NCBI RefSeq assembly: GCF_900094595.1
Contig: NZ_FMAD01000003.1
Location: forward strand, 248,001 to 312,000
From: Cupriavidus alkaliphilus
GTDB lineage: Bacteria > Pseudomonadota > Gammaproteobacteria > Burkholderiales > Burkholderiaceae
Direction: 5' to 3'
Length of the DNA: 64,000 nucleotides
The notes beneath the pieces are model-generated. The model had not been told where the DNA came from, did not search any database, and saw nothing but the letters and a program-made list of their open reading frames with translations. A program made the translations under genes and the position numbers. Shown here piece after piece: positions 1 through 7,337 of this stretch. Within the stretch, counting starts at the first letter, position 1. Each line of letters opens with the position of its first letter.

Positions 1-112
1 TGGATGGGACTCGAACCCACGACGACGGGAATTTGCCATCCCGGCGTCCATCGCCATTGACCCCATTGAAATCAACGCTTTCGGCTTCGCATTGCAGTTT
101 TGCGCGGAGCCG
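1..112 (-). ncRNA. Structured tRNA-like RNA, cut by the window edge
   Basis: Read on the minus strand, the last 40 bases resemble the anticodon arm, variable loop and T arm of a tRNA. The stretch from ATTCC through the T arm matches the tRNA-His gene at 3497 at about 30 of 31 positions. The putative anticodon loop has 8 bases instead of 7, position 8 is not T, and no normal D arm or acceptor pairing is visible, so it is not a standard tRNA. A second stem (CAATGC with GCGTTG) lies just 5' of it, and a TAAAAT -10-like hexamer sits at 120-125. Options are a tRNA-derived remnant or attachment site, or the acceptor half of a two-piece (permuted) tmRNA, whose coding half would lie off the left edge. 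The assignment is inference. Confidence 0.35.
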
Positions 113-199
113 GGTGCGGATTTTAACCCGCGCACGCGCCACGCGCCATCTCGATCTTTGCGCGATTGACCAGCAGCGGCGTTTGGCCCGGCAGGCGGC

Positions 200-517
200 T
201 TACCAGCGCTTGCACTCGATCTTCTCTTCGAATTCCCCGTCGCGCTCCCACTCGCGCTCGATCAGGCAAGGGCCTTCGCGGTATTTCTGCTTCTGTTCGT
301 AACCGCGCGGCCCACCCTTGCACTTGCGCTCTTCCTTGTATTCGCCATCGCGCTTCTGCTCGCGCTCCACCTCGCAGCCGCCGCTGCGGAACTTCTCCTT
401 GTATTCGCCACCGCCATGGCGATAGCCACCCGGATAATCGCGATCATCGGCCTGCGCCAGCGATGGCGCCATCAAACACAGTAGCAAGGAGACAGCGGCA
501 GCGGGCGTCCGGAGCAT
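200..517 (-). CDS. Small secreted protein with two cysteine-bearing repeats
   Basis: 105 residues. Residues 1-23 are a typical Sec signal peptide ending in AQA, so the product is probably periplasmic or secreted. The mature part is very rich in Glu, Lys and Arg and holds two copies of a 20-residue unit, about residues 48-67 and 84-103, each with a Cys at both ends 18 residues apart and a shared core of ERE-x2-RDGE. The four cysteines suggest one disulphide per repeat. I do not recognise a named family and assign no function. The start is chosen for the signal peptide; the sequence before it is pyrimidine-rich with no clear ribosome binding site. Confidence 0.7.
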   Translation of the reverse strand: MLRTPAAAVSLLLCLMAPSLAQADDRDYPGGYRHGGGEYKEKFRSGGCEVEREQKRDGEYKEERKCKGGPRGYEQKQKYREGPCLIEREWERDGEFEEKIECKRW

Positions 518-708
518 GGAGGAAGAAGCAGGAGGGAAATTGCGGCGAGCATAGCAACCGGAGTCGCTGGCCGCTGTATCAAAGCGTTACGCCGCGGCGA
601 TCAGCGGAATTCCTCCGACAACGCCCCCGCGCAACGAGGGGTGATAGGCCTCCGACACGGGGTGGCGTCTGCCGCCGCAGCTTGCTTGCGGCGACCTGGG
701 AGCTACCG

Positions 709-930
709 ATGGCAGTATCGAGCATTAGCGTCGTGCCCGCCGAACAAGGCTGGGCACTCGAAATAGACGGCACTCCCGAGCCGCGCGAGTTGTTCCCTAC
801 CCTTGAAGCCGCGATCAGTGCGGGCTGGGCACGCGCCCGAAGCGAACGCGTCGAGCTTCATATCCAGCCACTGGCTGGCGGCGTACGCCTGCGCGCGGAG
901 GACAGCAGTCCGGCGAATTTTGCCGCCTAG
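709..930 (+). CDS. DUF2188-like small protein
   Basis: 73 residues. The layout is a beta strand with a central Trp (WALEIDG), a short helix with a T-x-EAA pattern and a final strand (VELHIQPL). This resembles the DUF2188 fold of small bacterial proteins, whose role is unknown. The ATG is preceded by GGGAG at a spacing of about 7, which decides the start over the longer open frame upstream. The gene is monocistronic and stands before dusA with about 185 bases between. No signal peptide or membrane segment is visible, so it is likely cytoplasmic. Function unknown. Confidence 0.6.
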   Translation: MAVSSISVVPAEQGWALEIDGTPEPRELFPTLEAAISAGWARARSERVELHIQPLAGGVRLRAEDSSPANFAA

Positions 931-1116
931 CCGCTATGGCTCCGGTTATATCGTGGCGCAGCAGACCTTGGCGCGGTAGCCTATACTCACGTCTTCTCGC
1001 TGGCCCGCCACGCGCCAGGCCCATGCCGGGGTGAAGTGACCTGCATATGCCACCACGCCAGCCTCCGGGGCCTGCCGACGCTGCCGCATCCGGCCCGCAC
1101 CCAATTGCCGTATTCC

Positions 1117-2130
1117 ATGAACGTAAATCCCCGCCGCATTTCGGTTGCGCCGATGATGGACTGGACCGACCGTCATTGCCGCATGTTCCATCGCCAGCTC
1201 AGCCGCCACACCTGGCTGTATACCGAGATGGTGACCACCGGCGCGCTGCTGCATGGCGACGTGCCGCGCCACCTCGACTTCGATGCGGCCGAGCATCCGG
1301 TCGCGCTGCAGCTGGGCGGCAGCGAACCGGCCGACCTCGCCATGGCGGCGAAGCTTGGCCAGCAGTGGGGCTATGCCGAAATCAACCTGAACTGCGGTTG
1401 CCCGTCCGAGCGCGTGCAGCGCGGCGCCTTCGGTGCCTGCCTGATGGCGGAGCCGGAACTGGTGGCGGACTGCGTGAAGGCGATGCGCGATGCGGTAGAG
1501 GTTCCGGTAACCGTGAAGCATCGCATTGGCATCGACAAGGTCGAGCACTACGATTTCGTTCGCGATTTTGTCGGCAAGGTGGCGCAGGCGGGTTGCGGCA
1601 CGTTTATCGTGCACGCGCGCAATGCGATCCTGAAGGGCCTGAGCCCGAAGGAAAACCGCGAGATTCCGCCGCTGCGCTATGAGGTGGCATACCAGCTCAA
1701 GCGCGAATTCCCGGAGCTCGAGATCCTGATCAACGGCGGCATCGTCAGCCATGATGAAATCGCCGCCCATCTGGAGCACGTCGATGGCGTCATGATCGGA
1801 CGCGAGGCGTATCACCAGCCGTACATCCTCGCGGAAATGGACACGACGTTTTATGGCGATGACAGTGCGCCGGTGCCGTCGCGGCTCGAGGTCGAACTGG
1901 CAATGCAGCGTTATATCGGCGACTTCGTTGAGCAAGGCGGATATATGGGTGCCGTGACACGGCACATGCTCGGCCTGCATCGGGGCATCGCCGGCGGACG
2001 TGGCTGGCGCCGCGTGCTATCCGATGCGAAGCGCATGCATGCGGCGCGCACGCGGGCCGACGTCGAGGCACTGTTCGAAGAAGCCCGCACGCATCTGCAC
2101 CCACACGCGCACGAGCCGCTGGCCGCGTAA
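1117..2130 (+). CDS. dusA: tRNA-dihydrouridine synthase A
   Basis: 337 residues, the usual length. Reduces specific uridines in the tRNA D loop to dihydrouridine, using FMN and NADPH. The N-terminus has the family signature VAPMMDWTDRHCR, followed by the TIM-barrel core. NLNCGCPSERV around residue 91 carries the catalytic cysteine of the Dus family (about C95), and the C-terminal helical domain ends with the DusA-typical LGLHRG region. The ATG at 1117 starts directly before the barrel. A longer frame upstream exists but has no family sequence. dusA is a known target of a class of genomic island integrases, but none is present here. Confidence 0.95.
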   Translation: MNVNPRRISVAPMMDWTDRHCRMFHRQLSRHTWLYTEMVTTGALLHGDVPRHLDFDAAEHPVALQLGGSEPADLAMAAKLGQQWGYAEINLNCGCPSERVQRGAFGACLMAEPELVADCVKAMRDAVEVPVTVKHRIGIDKVEHYDFVRDFVGKVAQAGCGTFIVHARNAILKGLSPKENREIPPLRYEVAYQLKREFPELEILINGGIVSHDEIAAHLEHVDGVMIGREAYHQPYILAEMDTTFYGDDSAPVPSRLEVELAMQRYIGDFVEQGGYMGAVTRHMLGLHRGIAGGRGWRRVLSDAKRMHAARTRADVEALFEEARTHLHPHAHEPLAA

Positions 2131-2341
2131 GCGCGCATGGCCTCGTGCCGTGCCGAGGCTGTGCTCTAACTTCGAATCGTGAAAATATGCATGGCGGCGC
2201 GCGGGTTCCCCGCGCCGCACATGAAGTGCCCGATCGCCTGGAAACCGGCGTCCGGAAAGGGATTCCCCTAATTCGCTGAGTCAGGGCACTTTCTTACACT
2301 GTGCCTGCCCTCGAATACAGGGCTTTCTTCAACTGATTATT

Positions 2342-2366
2342 AGCCCGCTCCGGCGGGCTTTTTTTT
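2342..2366 (+). terminator. Intrinsic terminator 1 after dusA
   Basis: Stem AGCCCGC with GCGGGCT around a short loop, followed by eight T residues. It ends dusA transcription or that of a short RNA between dusA and this point. Confidence 0.85.
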
Positions 2367-2477
2367 CGTCGGCGAGCTCGTGCTTGCGGCATCGCTCTTC
2401 GTTTACCCGAATGGTGCATTCCCCCCATGGCAGTTACAGTGCAACGGCCTTCAGGGCATTTGAGATCGCTAAAGTTA

Positions 2478-2504
2478 AGAGTCCGCGCTGCGGACTCTTT
2501 TTTT
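2478..2504 (+). terminator. Intrinsic terminator 2, no gene in front
   Basis: Perfect 9-bp stem AGAGTCCGC/GCGGACTCT with a 3-base loop and a run of T residues to 2504. Only about 110 gene-free bases separate it from terminator 1, which suggests either a backup terminator or the end of a small RNA. Confidence 0.85.
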
Positions 2505-2609
2505 GCGCGCTCGCCTGGCACCACCCGGACAAACCGATTTGACCAGCCTTCCGGGCAAGCGTTCCATCGGTCACGCAAAATAGATTCCGCTGGCAGCGCA
2601 TCGCCGCGG

Positions 2610-2765
2610 CTATCGCGTATGGCTGACGCCGATGTCGAGCGTGCCGTAAGTCGTGATGCCCGATTCCCCGCCGTGGGCCCCGCCGCCCGCTGCGCATCCG
2701 CCCAGCAAGGCCGCCAGTGCGGCTACCGCCAGAAACCTCGTCGTCCATCTACACTTGTTCTGCAT
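2610..2765 (-). CDS. Very small lipoprotein
   Basis: 51 residues. The N-terminus is charged (KCRWTTR) and followed by a hydrophobic stretch ending in LLGGC, a clear lipobox for signal peptidase II cleavage and lipid attachment. The mature peptide is only about 28 residues and Gly/Ala-rich, then ends in a short polar tail. AGGGA lies at good spacing before the ATG. Many betaproteobacteria carry such entericidin-like or orphan lipopeptides, but no family can be named from sequence alone. Function unknown. Confidence 0.55.
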   Translation of the reverse strand: MQNKCRWTTRFLAVAALAALLGGCAAGGGAHGGESGITTYGTLDIGVSHTR

Positions 2766-2869
2766 GGCCCGTTCCCTGCATTCGATCACGTCGGTTGGGC
2801 TCGCGCGTGGCCGAGAGGTTCCGTCGCAGGCATGGTGCGGCATGGAAACGTAAGCTGCCTAGGGGAAGG

Positions 2870-2905
2870 AAAAAGAGGCAGGCGGCCCATGGGGCGGGCC
2901 GCCTG
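2870..2905 (-). terminator. Minus-strand intrinsic terminator
   Basis: Perfect 10-bp stem CAGGCGGCCC/GGGCCGCCTG. Read on the minus strand it is followed by CCTCTTTTTCC. It lies about 20 bases past the stop of the candidate 35-residue ORF and in front of the small lipoprotein gene. Confidence 0.7.
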
Positions 2906-2924
2906 ACGGGAAGGTCGAGGGGGG

Positions 2925-3032
2925 TCAATGTCCCTCGGACTCGAGTATCGCTTCGGGCACGTGCCGCATGAACCCTGCAGAGGTAGGGGCTGTGCGCAGC
3001 ATATTTGGCTGGCGGGCGTGGTCGGAAGTCAT
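2925..3032 (-). CDS. Candidate 35-residue peptide
   Basis: An ATG-to-TGA frame of 35 codons directly followed by the intrinsic terminator at 2870-2905. The peptide starts MTSDHARQP and ends ILESEGH. It has no signal peptide or membrane segment and no recognised family. No good ribosome binding site precedes it, so either the peptide is real and poorly translated or the terminator belongs to a non-coding transcript. Support comes only from the terminator and the lack of any other minus-strand gene here. Confidence 0.25.
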   Translation of the reverse strand: MTSDHARQPNMLRTAPTSAGFMRHVPEAILESEGH

Positions 3033-3114
3033 CCAGAAGCCGTGATACGATTTCCGCACGCTCCCCAGGCGAGATCAGGCACGGTATGCGGACCGTGCCG
3101 GCAGGGGAGGCAGC

Positions 3115-3393
3115 ATGGACAATGACAACGTGGAAAACGAAGCGCCGTTCGGCGTCGTCTATGAAGACTTCAGGGTGATCTGGGTAGCCGAGCAACTCCA
3201 GGACGGCAAATGGACCGCGCGCTACTGCTGGTACCCCGGCACCTCGGAAGCCGCGGGCAAGGCGTTGCAGGAAGCCGTGCTGAACGGCAAGTCGCGCCGG
3301 CTGCTGGGCCAGTTCGATACCGAAGCCGAGACCATCGCCGCGATCAAGCAGGCGGTGCTGCTCGAGGCCAAGTGGAGCCCGCCCCGCTCATGA
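3115..3393 (+). CDS. Small conserved-looking hypothetical protein
   Basis: 92 residues, soluble, with no signal peptide. It starts with an acidic/Asn-rich segment, then a Trp/Tyr-rich strand region (FRVIWVAEQ, WTARYCWYP) and a C-terminal helix with an ETIAAIKQAVLLEAK pattern. A strong AGGGGAGG site lies 8 bases before the ATG, so translation is well supported. It stands alone between the small lipoprotein and tRNA-His. I do not recognise the family and infer no function. Confidence 0.7.
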   Translation: MDNDNVENEAPFGVVYEDFRVIWVAEQLQDGKWTARYCWYPGTSEAAGKALQEAVLNGKSRRLLGQFDTEAETIAAIKQAVLLEAKWSPPRS

Positions 3394-3426
3394 GCGATGC
3401 TCCTCAAAATTTTTTGTGCGGGATAC

Positions 3427-3455
3427 TAGCCATCTCGAAAATCTGTTTGTATAAT
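3427..3455 (+). promoter_or_regulatory. Promoter of tRNA-His
   Basis: Perfect -10 TATAAT at 3450-3455 and a weak -35 TAGCCA at 3427-3432 with a 17-bp spacer. A 7-bp hairpin (ATCAGCG/CGCTGAT, 3470-3486) lies in the leader between promoter and tRNA. Confidence 0.75.
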
Positions 3456-3496
3456 CTTGTTTTTCGTCGATCAGCGCTTCGCTGATGACCTCTACG

Positions 3497-3572
3497 GTGG
3501 CTGTAGCTCAGTTGGTAGAGTCCAGGATTGTGATTCCTGTCGTCGTGGGTTCGAGTCCCATCAGCCACCCCA
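3497..3572 (+). tRNA. hisT: tRNA-His (GTG)
   Basis: Complete cloverleaf of 76 bases. The acceptor is GTGGCTG/CAGCCAC, the anticodon GTG (3530-3532) sits in a 7-base loop, the T arm is standard and CCA is encoded. The G at 3496 opposite C73 fits the extra 5' G(-1) that marks tRNA-His. Confidence 0.97.
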
Positions 3573-3581
3573 AAATTCCCT

Positions 3582-3614
3582 GCAAAACGGCGCCTGATCC
3601 AGGCGCCGTTTTGC
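3582..3614. terminator. Bidirectional terminator after tRNA-His
   Basis: Perfect 15-bp inverted repeat with A4 on one arm and T4 on the other and a 3-base loop. It serves tRNA-His on the plus strand and the convergent flavin reductase gene on the minus strand. Confidence 0.85.
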
Positions 3615-3656
3615 ATTTTGGACTCGGCTTTCGCAGGCTGACGCTGCGCGCGGCGC

Positions 3657-4217
3657 TCAGCGCGGCGCGTTCCGCTCGATCCAAACGCCGAACGTGGTCA
3701 TGAACTTGCCAAGGAAGCCCTTGGTCGACTCGTTGGCAATGCCGCCCTGCTCGTCGAACAGCTTGTCGACGCCGCTGATATAGGCTTCGGGCTGCTGCAG
3801 GATGGGAATATTCAGGAATACCAGCGACTGGCGCAGGTGATGGTTGGCACCGAAGCCGCCGATGGCGCCGGGCGAGGCACTGATGATAGCGCCGGGCTTG
3901 CCGTCCCAGACGCTGCTGCCATACGGGCGCGAGCCCACGTCGATGGCGTTCTTCAGCGGCGCCGGCACCGAGCGATTGTATTCCGGGGTCACGAACAGCA
4001 CGGCGTCGGCGCGGCGGATGCGGTCGCGAAATGCAGTCCAGGCCTGCGTCGGCTTGTCGTCGAGGTCCTGGTTATACAACTCCAGATTGCCGATCTCGAC
4101 GATTTCCGGCCTGAGCTGTGCCGGCGCAAGCGCGATCAGCGCCTTGGCCAGCTTGCGGTTGTATGACTCCTTGCGCAGGCTTCCCACCAGTACAACGACA
4201 TCACGAGGTTCACTCAT
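3657..4217 (-). CDS. NADPH-dependent FMN reductase family protein
   Basis: 186 residues with the flavodoxin-like fold of the ChrR/YieF/azoreductase family. The N-terminal phosphate-binding loop is GSLRKESYNRKLAKAL, and the central motif TPEYNRSVPAPLKNAIDVGSR is the family signature. Such enzymes pass electrons from NAD(P)H through FMN to quinones, azo dyes or metal ions; the true substrate cannot be read here. The ATG at 4217 follows AAAGGAG at proper spacing; a GTG 15 bases upstream overlaps that site and was rejected. The gene is soluble, monocistronic and ends at the terminator shared with tRNA-His. Confidence 0.9.
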   Translation of the reverse strand: MSEPRDVVVLVGSLRKESYNRKLAKALIALAPAQLRPEIVEIGNLELYNQDLDDKPTQAWTAFRDRIRRADAVLFVTPEYNRSVPAPLKNAIDVGSRPYGSSVWDGKPGAIISASPGAIGGFGANHHLRQSLVFLNIPILQQPEAYISGVDKLFDEQGGIANESTKGFLGKFMTTFGVWIERNAPR

Positions 4218-4345
4218 TGCGGCTCCTTTCACGGTGTAGACGGAATGGCACGGGCGGCGCCCGCGCGCGGCATGGCCGTGCGGGGGCGCCAGACCCTGCC
4301 CGTCACTCTACCTGAGTCGGCGCCGGCGCGTTCCGTGCAGCGATG

Positions 4346-5434
4346 TCAGGCAGGCTTGCCCAGTGCCGCCAGCGGGTGCTCCTCCTGGCGCCAGGGGCTG
4401 TCGAAGAACGACAGCGCCTTCTCGCGGCTGACTTCGTCGAGCCGCGCGTATTGCCAGCGCGGCTTGTGGTCCTTGTCGACCGCCAGCGCACGGATGCCTT
4501 CGACGCCGTCGCCCTTGCGGAACACGTAGTACATCATGTCGAGCTCCATGCGCAGTTCATCTTCCAGCGACATGCTGCGCGCGCGGCGGATCTGCTCCAG
4601 CGTCACGCACAGCATCAGCGGCGAACGGCTGCGCAGCATGGCGGCGGTCTGCGCGGCCCAGTCGCCGGGCGCATCGCTGACGGCGGCAAGGATATCCAGC
4701 GCGGTGTTGCCGGCGAACAGCTGGTCGATCTGCGGCGACAGCCCGGCCAGCGTGCTTTGCGCGGGCACGCAATCCTCGCGGTGCGCGGCGGTGAAGGTTT
4801 CGATATGCGCCAGCACCGCATCGCCGCTGGCAAACTGCTGCGCGCGCAGGGAATCGACCAGTTCCGCGAGACGGTTGCCGGGCAGGTAAGCGTCGGCCAG
4901 GCCGGCGTACAAGGCGTCGGCGGCATGGATCACGGCGCCGGTCAGCCCCAGGTATTCGCCGATGCGTCCGGGCGTGCGCGCCAGGAACCAGCCGCCCCCC
5001 ACATCCGGAAACAGTCCGATATTGGTTTCGGGCATGGCCATCTTGGTGCGATCGGTGACCAGCCGCAGGCGTGCGCCCTGCGAGATGCCCATGCCGCCAC
5101 CCATCACTACACCGTCCATCAGGGCGATATAAGGCTTGGCGTAGCGGTGGATCAGGAAATTGAGCGCGTATTCCTCGACGAAGAACTGGTCGAGCAGCGG
5201 ATCGCCGGCATGCGCGGCCTGGTGGAAATAGCGGATATCGCCGCCGGCGCAGAACGCCTTGCCACCGGCGCCGGCCACCACCACGGCGGCGACCTCGGGC
5301 GCTGCGGCCCAGTCCTGCAGCGCCCGCGTGATGGCGCGGATCATGTCGAGCGACAGCGCGTTGAGCGCTTGCGGGCGGTTCAGCGTCAGGTATCCGATGC
5401 CACCGCGGACCTCGGTCGTGACGAATTCAGTCAT
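4346..5434 (-). CDS. Crotonase-fold 3-hydroxyisobutyryl-CoA hydrolase-like protein
   Basis: 362 residues, matching the HIBCH branch of the enoyl-CoA hydratase superfamily, which is longer than plain crotonases. CAGGDIRYFH forms part of the oxyanion hole, GVVMGGGMGIS the second, and MPETNIGLFPDVGGG carries the Glu and Asp that HIBCH enzymes use to hydrolyse the thioester. This step frees 3-hydroxyisobutyrate in valine catabolism. No other valine-pathway gene is adjacent, so the pathway role is inferred from family only. GGAGGAG lies before the ATG at 5434. Confidence 0.88.
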   Translation of the reverse strand: MTEFVTTEVRGGIGYLTLNRPQALNALSLDMIRAITRALQDWAAAPEVAAVVVAGAGGKAFCAGGDIRYFHQAAHAGDPLLDQFFVEEYALNFLIHRYAKPYIALMDGVVMGGGMGISQGARLRLVTDRTKMAMPETNIGLFPDVGGGWFLARTPGRIGEYLGLTGAVIHAADALYAGLADAYLPGNRLAELVDSLRAQQFASGDAVLAHIETFTAAHREDCVPAQSTLAGLSPQIDQLFAGNTALDILAAVSDAPGDWAAQTAAMLRSRSPLMLCVTLEQIRRARSMSLEDELRMELDMMYYVFRKGDGVEGIRALAVDKDHKPRWQYARLDEVSREKALSFFDSPWRQEEHPLAALGKPA

Positions 5435-5539
5435 GTCGTACTCCTCCAATGCAACTGGCAATTTTACGCCAGTCACCTTGGCAAGCGCACGCTCGTGAGC
5501 CGCTTGCGGCGCATGCCGGCACGCATGCGCCCTGCCCGC

Positions 5540-7105
5540 TCAGGCCAGTCGGAACGTCGCCACCAGCGAGGTGAGCCGCTGCGCCTGCTCTTCCAGCGAT
5601 GCCGCGGCGGCCGCGGCCTGCTCCACCAGCGCCGCGTTCTGCTGCGTCATGCTGTCCATCTGCGACACCGCCACGTTGACCTGCTCGATGCCGTTGGACT
5701 GCTCGTCCGAGGCCGCGCTGATATCGCCGATGATGGCGCTGACGCGCTGCACCGCATCGACGATGTCCTGCATCGCGCGCCCCGCCTCATCGACCAGTCC
5801 CGAGCCCTCGCGCACGTTGGCCACCGAGGCACCGATCAGCGCGCGGATCTCCTTGGAAGCGCTGGCGCAGCGCTGCGCCAGGTCGCGCACATCGCCCGCG
5901 ACCACAGCGAAGCCGCGGCCGTGCTCGCCGGCGCGCGCTGCTTCCACCGCGGCGTTCAGCGCGAGGATATTGGTCTGGAACGCGATCTTCTCGATCACCT
6001 CGATGATGTCGACGATCTTGCCCGAGCTGGCGTCGATCGATTGCATGGTATTGACCACGCGCAGCACGGCATCGCTGCCGCGCCCGGCCAGGGTGGCGGC
6101 ATCCGTGGCCAGCGCGCGGGCCTCGCGCGCGCTGTCGGCATTCTGGCGCACGGTGCTGGTCAGTTCCTCCATGCTCGATGCCGTCTCTTCCAGCGAGGCC
6201 GCCTGCTGCTCGGTGCGCTGCGACAGGTCGGCATTGCCGCTGGCAATCTGCTTGCTGGCCGCGGCGATCGAGTCGGCACCGCCGCGCACATCGCCCACCA
6301 TCGCCACCAGGCTGGCCTGCATCCGGCCCAGCATGCCCAGCATGCGCGCGGTCTCGCTGCGTGCCGCTTCGTCGGCCATCGCTTCGCCGCCGGACGCGGC
6401 AACGCTCAGGTCGCCGCCGGCAATCTTTTCGAAGCGCGCAATCGCCGTATCCAGCGGCTGCACGATCGAACGGCGCAGGCGCCATGCCACCACGGTGCTG
6501 AACGCCAGCCCCACTGCCAGCACGCACACGGATAGCGTGAACAGGTTGCGATAGCGCTGCTGCGACGCCTCGTAGACCTGCTTCGCGCTGGCCACTTGCA
6601 GCTTGTTCAGCTCGGTGTTGACGCTGGTGAAAGCAATATCGAGCTGCGGGATGGTTTCCAGCACGGCCTTCATCACGCCGTCGCGATCGCCGGCATGCAG
6701 GGCCGCAATCATGGGCGCCACCCCTTGTTTGAACAACGCATCGCGCTTGGCGGTAACGTCTTCGACTACCCTGGCCTCGTCGGCCGAACGCGGCAGCGCG
6801 AGATAGGCCTTCCAGGCCTTCTCCGAATCGCGCGCAAAACCCTCGGCGGTCGCGGCGCGCGCCTTGGCGTCGGCCGGATCGGCGGCAAAGGTGGCCTGGT
6901 CCAGCAGCACGCGAACCAGCAACTGGTTCGAACGCGCCTCGGCCAGGTTGACCGCGGCCGACAGCTGCTGCCCGTAGATCTGGTGCGTGGCCTCATTGCT
7001 GCGCGACATGCCAAGCCAGCCGACGGCACCGACAATCAGCAACAACAAGTTTGTGACGATCGTGAGAAACCACAATCTGGCGCCGATAGTCGTGTTTTTG
7101 AACAT
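5540..7105 (-). CDS. Methyl-accepting chemotaxis protein
   Basis: 521 residues. The N-terminal membrane helix is at about 11-33, followed by a four-helix-bundle periplasmic domain to about residue 185, a second membrane helix (FTLSVCVLAVGLAFSTVVAW), a HAMP domain and a long signalling coiled coil. The hairpin tip reads AGDVRDLAQRCASASKEI. This is the usual CheA/CheW contact region, with Asp where most receptors have Glu. It ends without the NWETF-type CheR tether. The ligand is unknown. The ATG at 7105 is chosen because the first helix starts right after it. No chemotaxis genes are near, so it is an orphan receptor. Confidence 0.95.
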   Translation of the reverse strand: MFKNTTIGARLWFLTIVTNLLLLIVGAVGWLGMSRSNEATHQIYGQQLSAAVNLAEARSNQLLVRVLLDQATFAADPADAKARAATAEGFARDSEKAWKAYLALPRSADEARVVEDVTAKRDALFKQGVAPMIAALHAGDRDGVMKAVLETIPQLDIAFTSVNTELNKLQVASAKQVYEASQQRYRNLFTLSVCVLAVGLAFSTVVAWRLRRSIVQPLDTAIARFEKIAGGDLSVAASGGEAMADEAARSETARMLGMLGRMQASLVAMVGDVRGGADSIAAASKQIASGNADLSQRTEQQAASLEETASSMEELTSTVRQNADSAREARALATDAATLAGRGSDAVLRVVNTMQSIDASSGKIVDIIEVIEKIAFQTNILALNAAVEAARAGEHGRGFAVVAGDVRDLAQRCASASKEIRALIGASVANVREGSGLVDEAGRAMQDIVDAVQRVSAIIGDISAASDEQSNGIEQVNVAVSQMDSMTQQNAALVEQAAAAAASLEEQAQRLTSLVATFRLA

Positions 7106-7337
7106 GGATGAGGCTCCGCGAGGAAAGAGAGAACTGGAATAAGGCGGCGCGCCGCGCCGTTGCCCTGTCCAACTACGGCGCGCGCGCCGCATCCTTTACC
7201 CGTATTGATCGCCTTCACACGCGTGACAGAACTGCATGGCAGTACAGCATCGCCACCAAGTGATGGATTCGGCGCGCCCCCCGCCGTTTGGAGGAAGCCC
7301 TCGTGGCAATTTCGCGGCGAACAGGCACACTGCCGGG

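Larger units (their letters stand above)
2131..2609. other. Gene-free stretch with hairpins and two terminators
   Basis: No convincing coding sequence. It holds a GC-rich hairpin at 2194-2218 just after dusA and two separate intrinsic terminators on the plus strand (2342 and 2478, listed separately). The first terminator lies 211 bases past the dusA stop, unusually far for a 3' UTR. The second has no gene between it and the first. Small RNA genes are possible; no strong promoter was found for either. Confidence 0.5.
2766..3114. other. Spacer with a minus-strand terminator and a candidate mini-ORF
   Basis: The only structures seen are the hairpin terminator at 2870-2905 and the 35-residue ORF at 2925-3032, both listed separately. 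The last bases before 3115 carry the AGGGGAGG ribosome binding site of the next gene. Confidence 0.5.

Noticed and set aside
1036-1116. N-terminal extension of DusA
   Set aside because: The extra 27 residues are not like any Dus protein and the family sequence begins right after the ATG at 1117.
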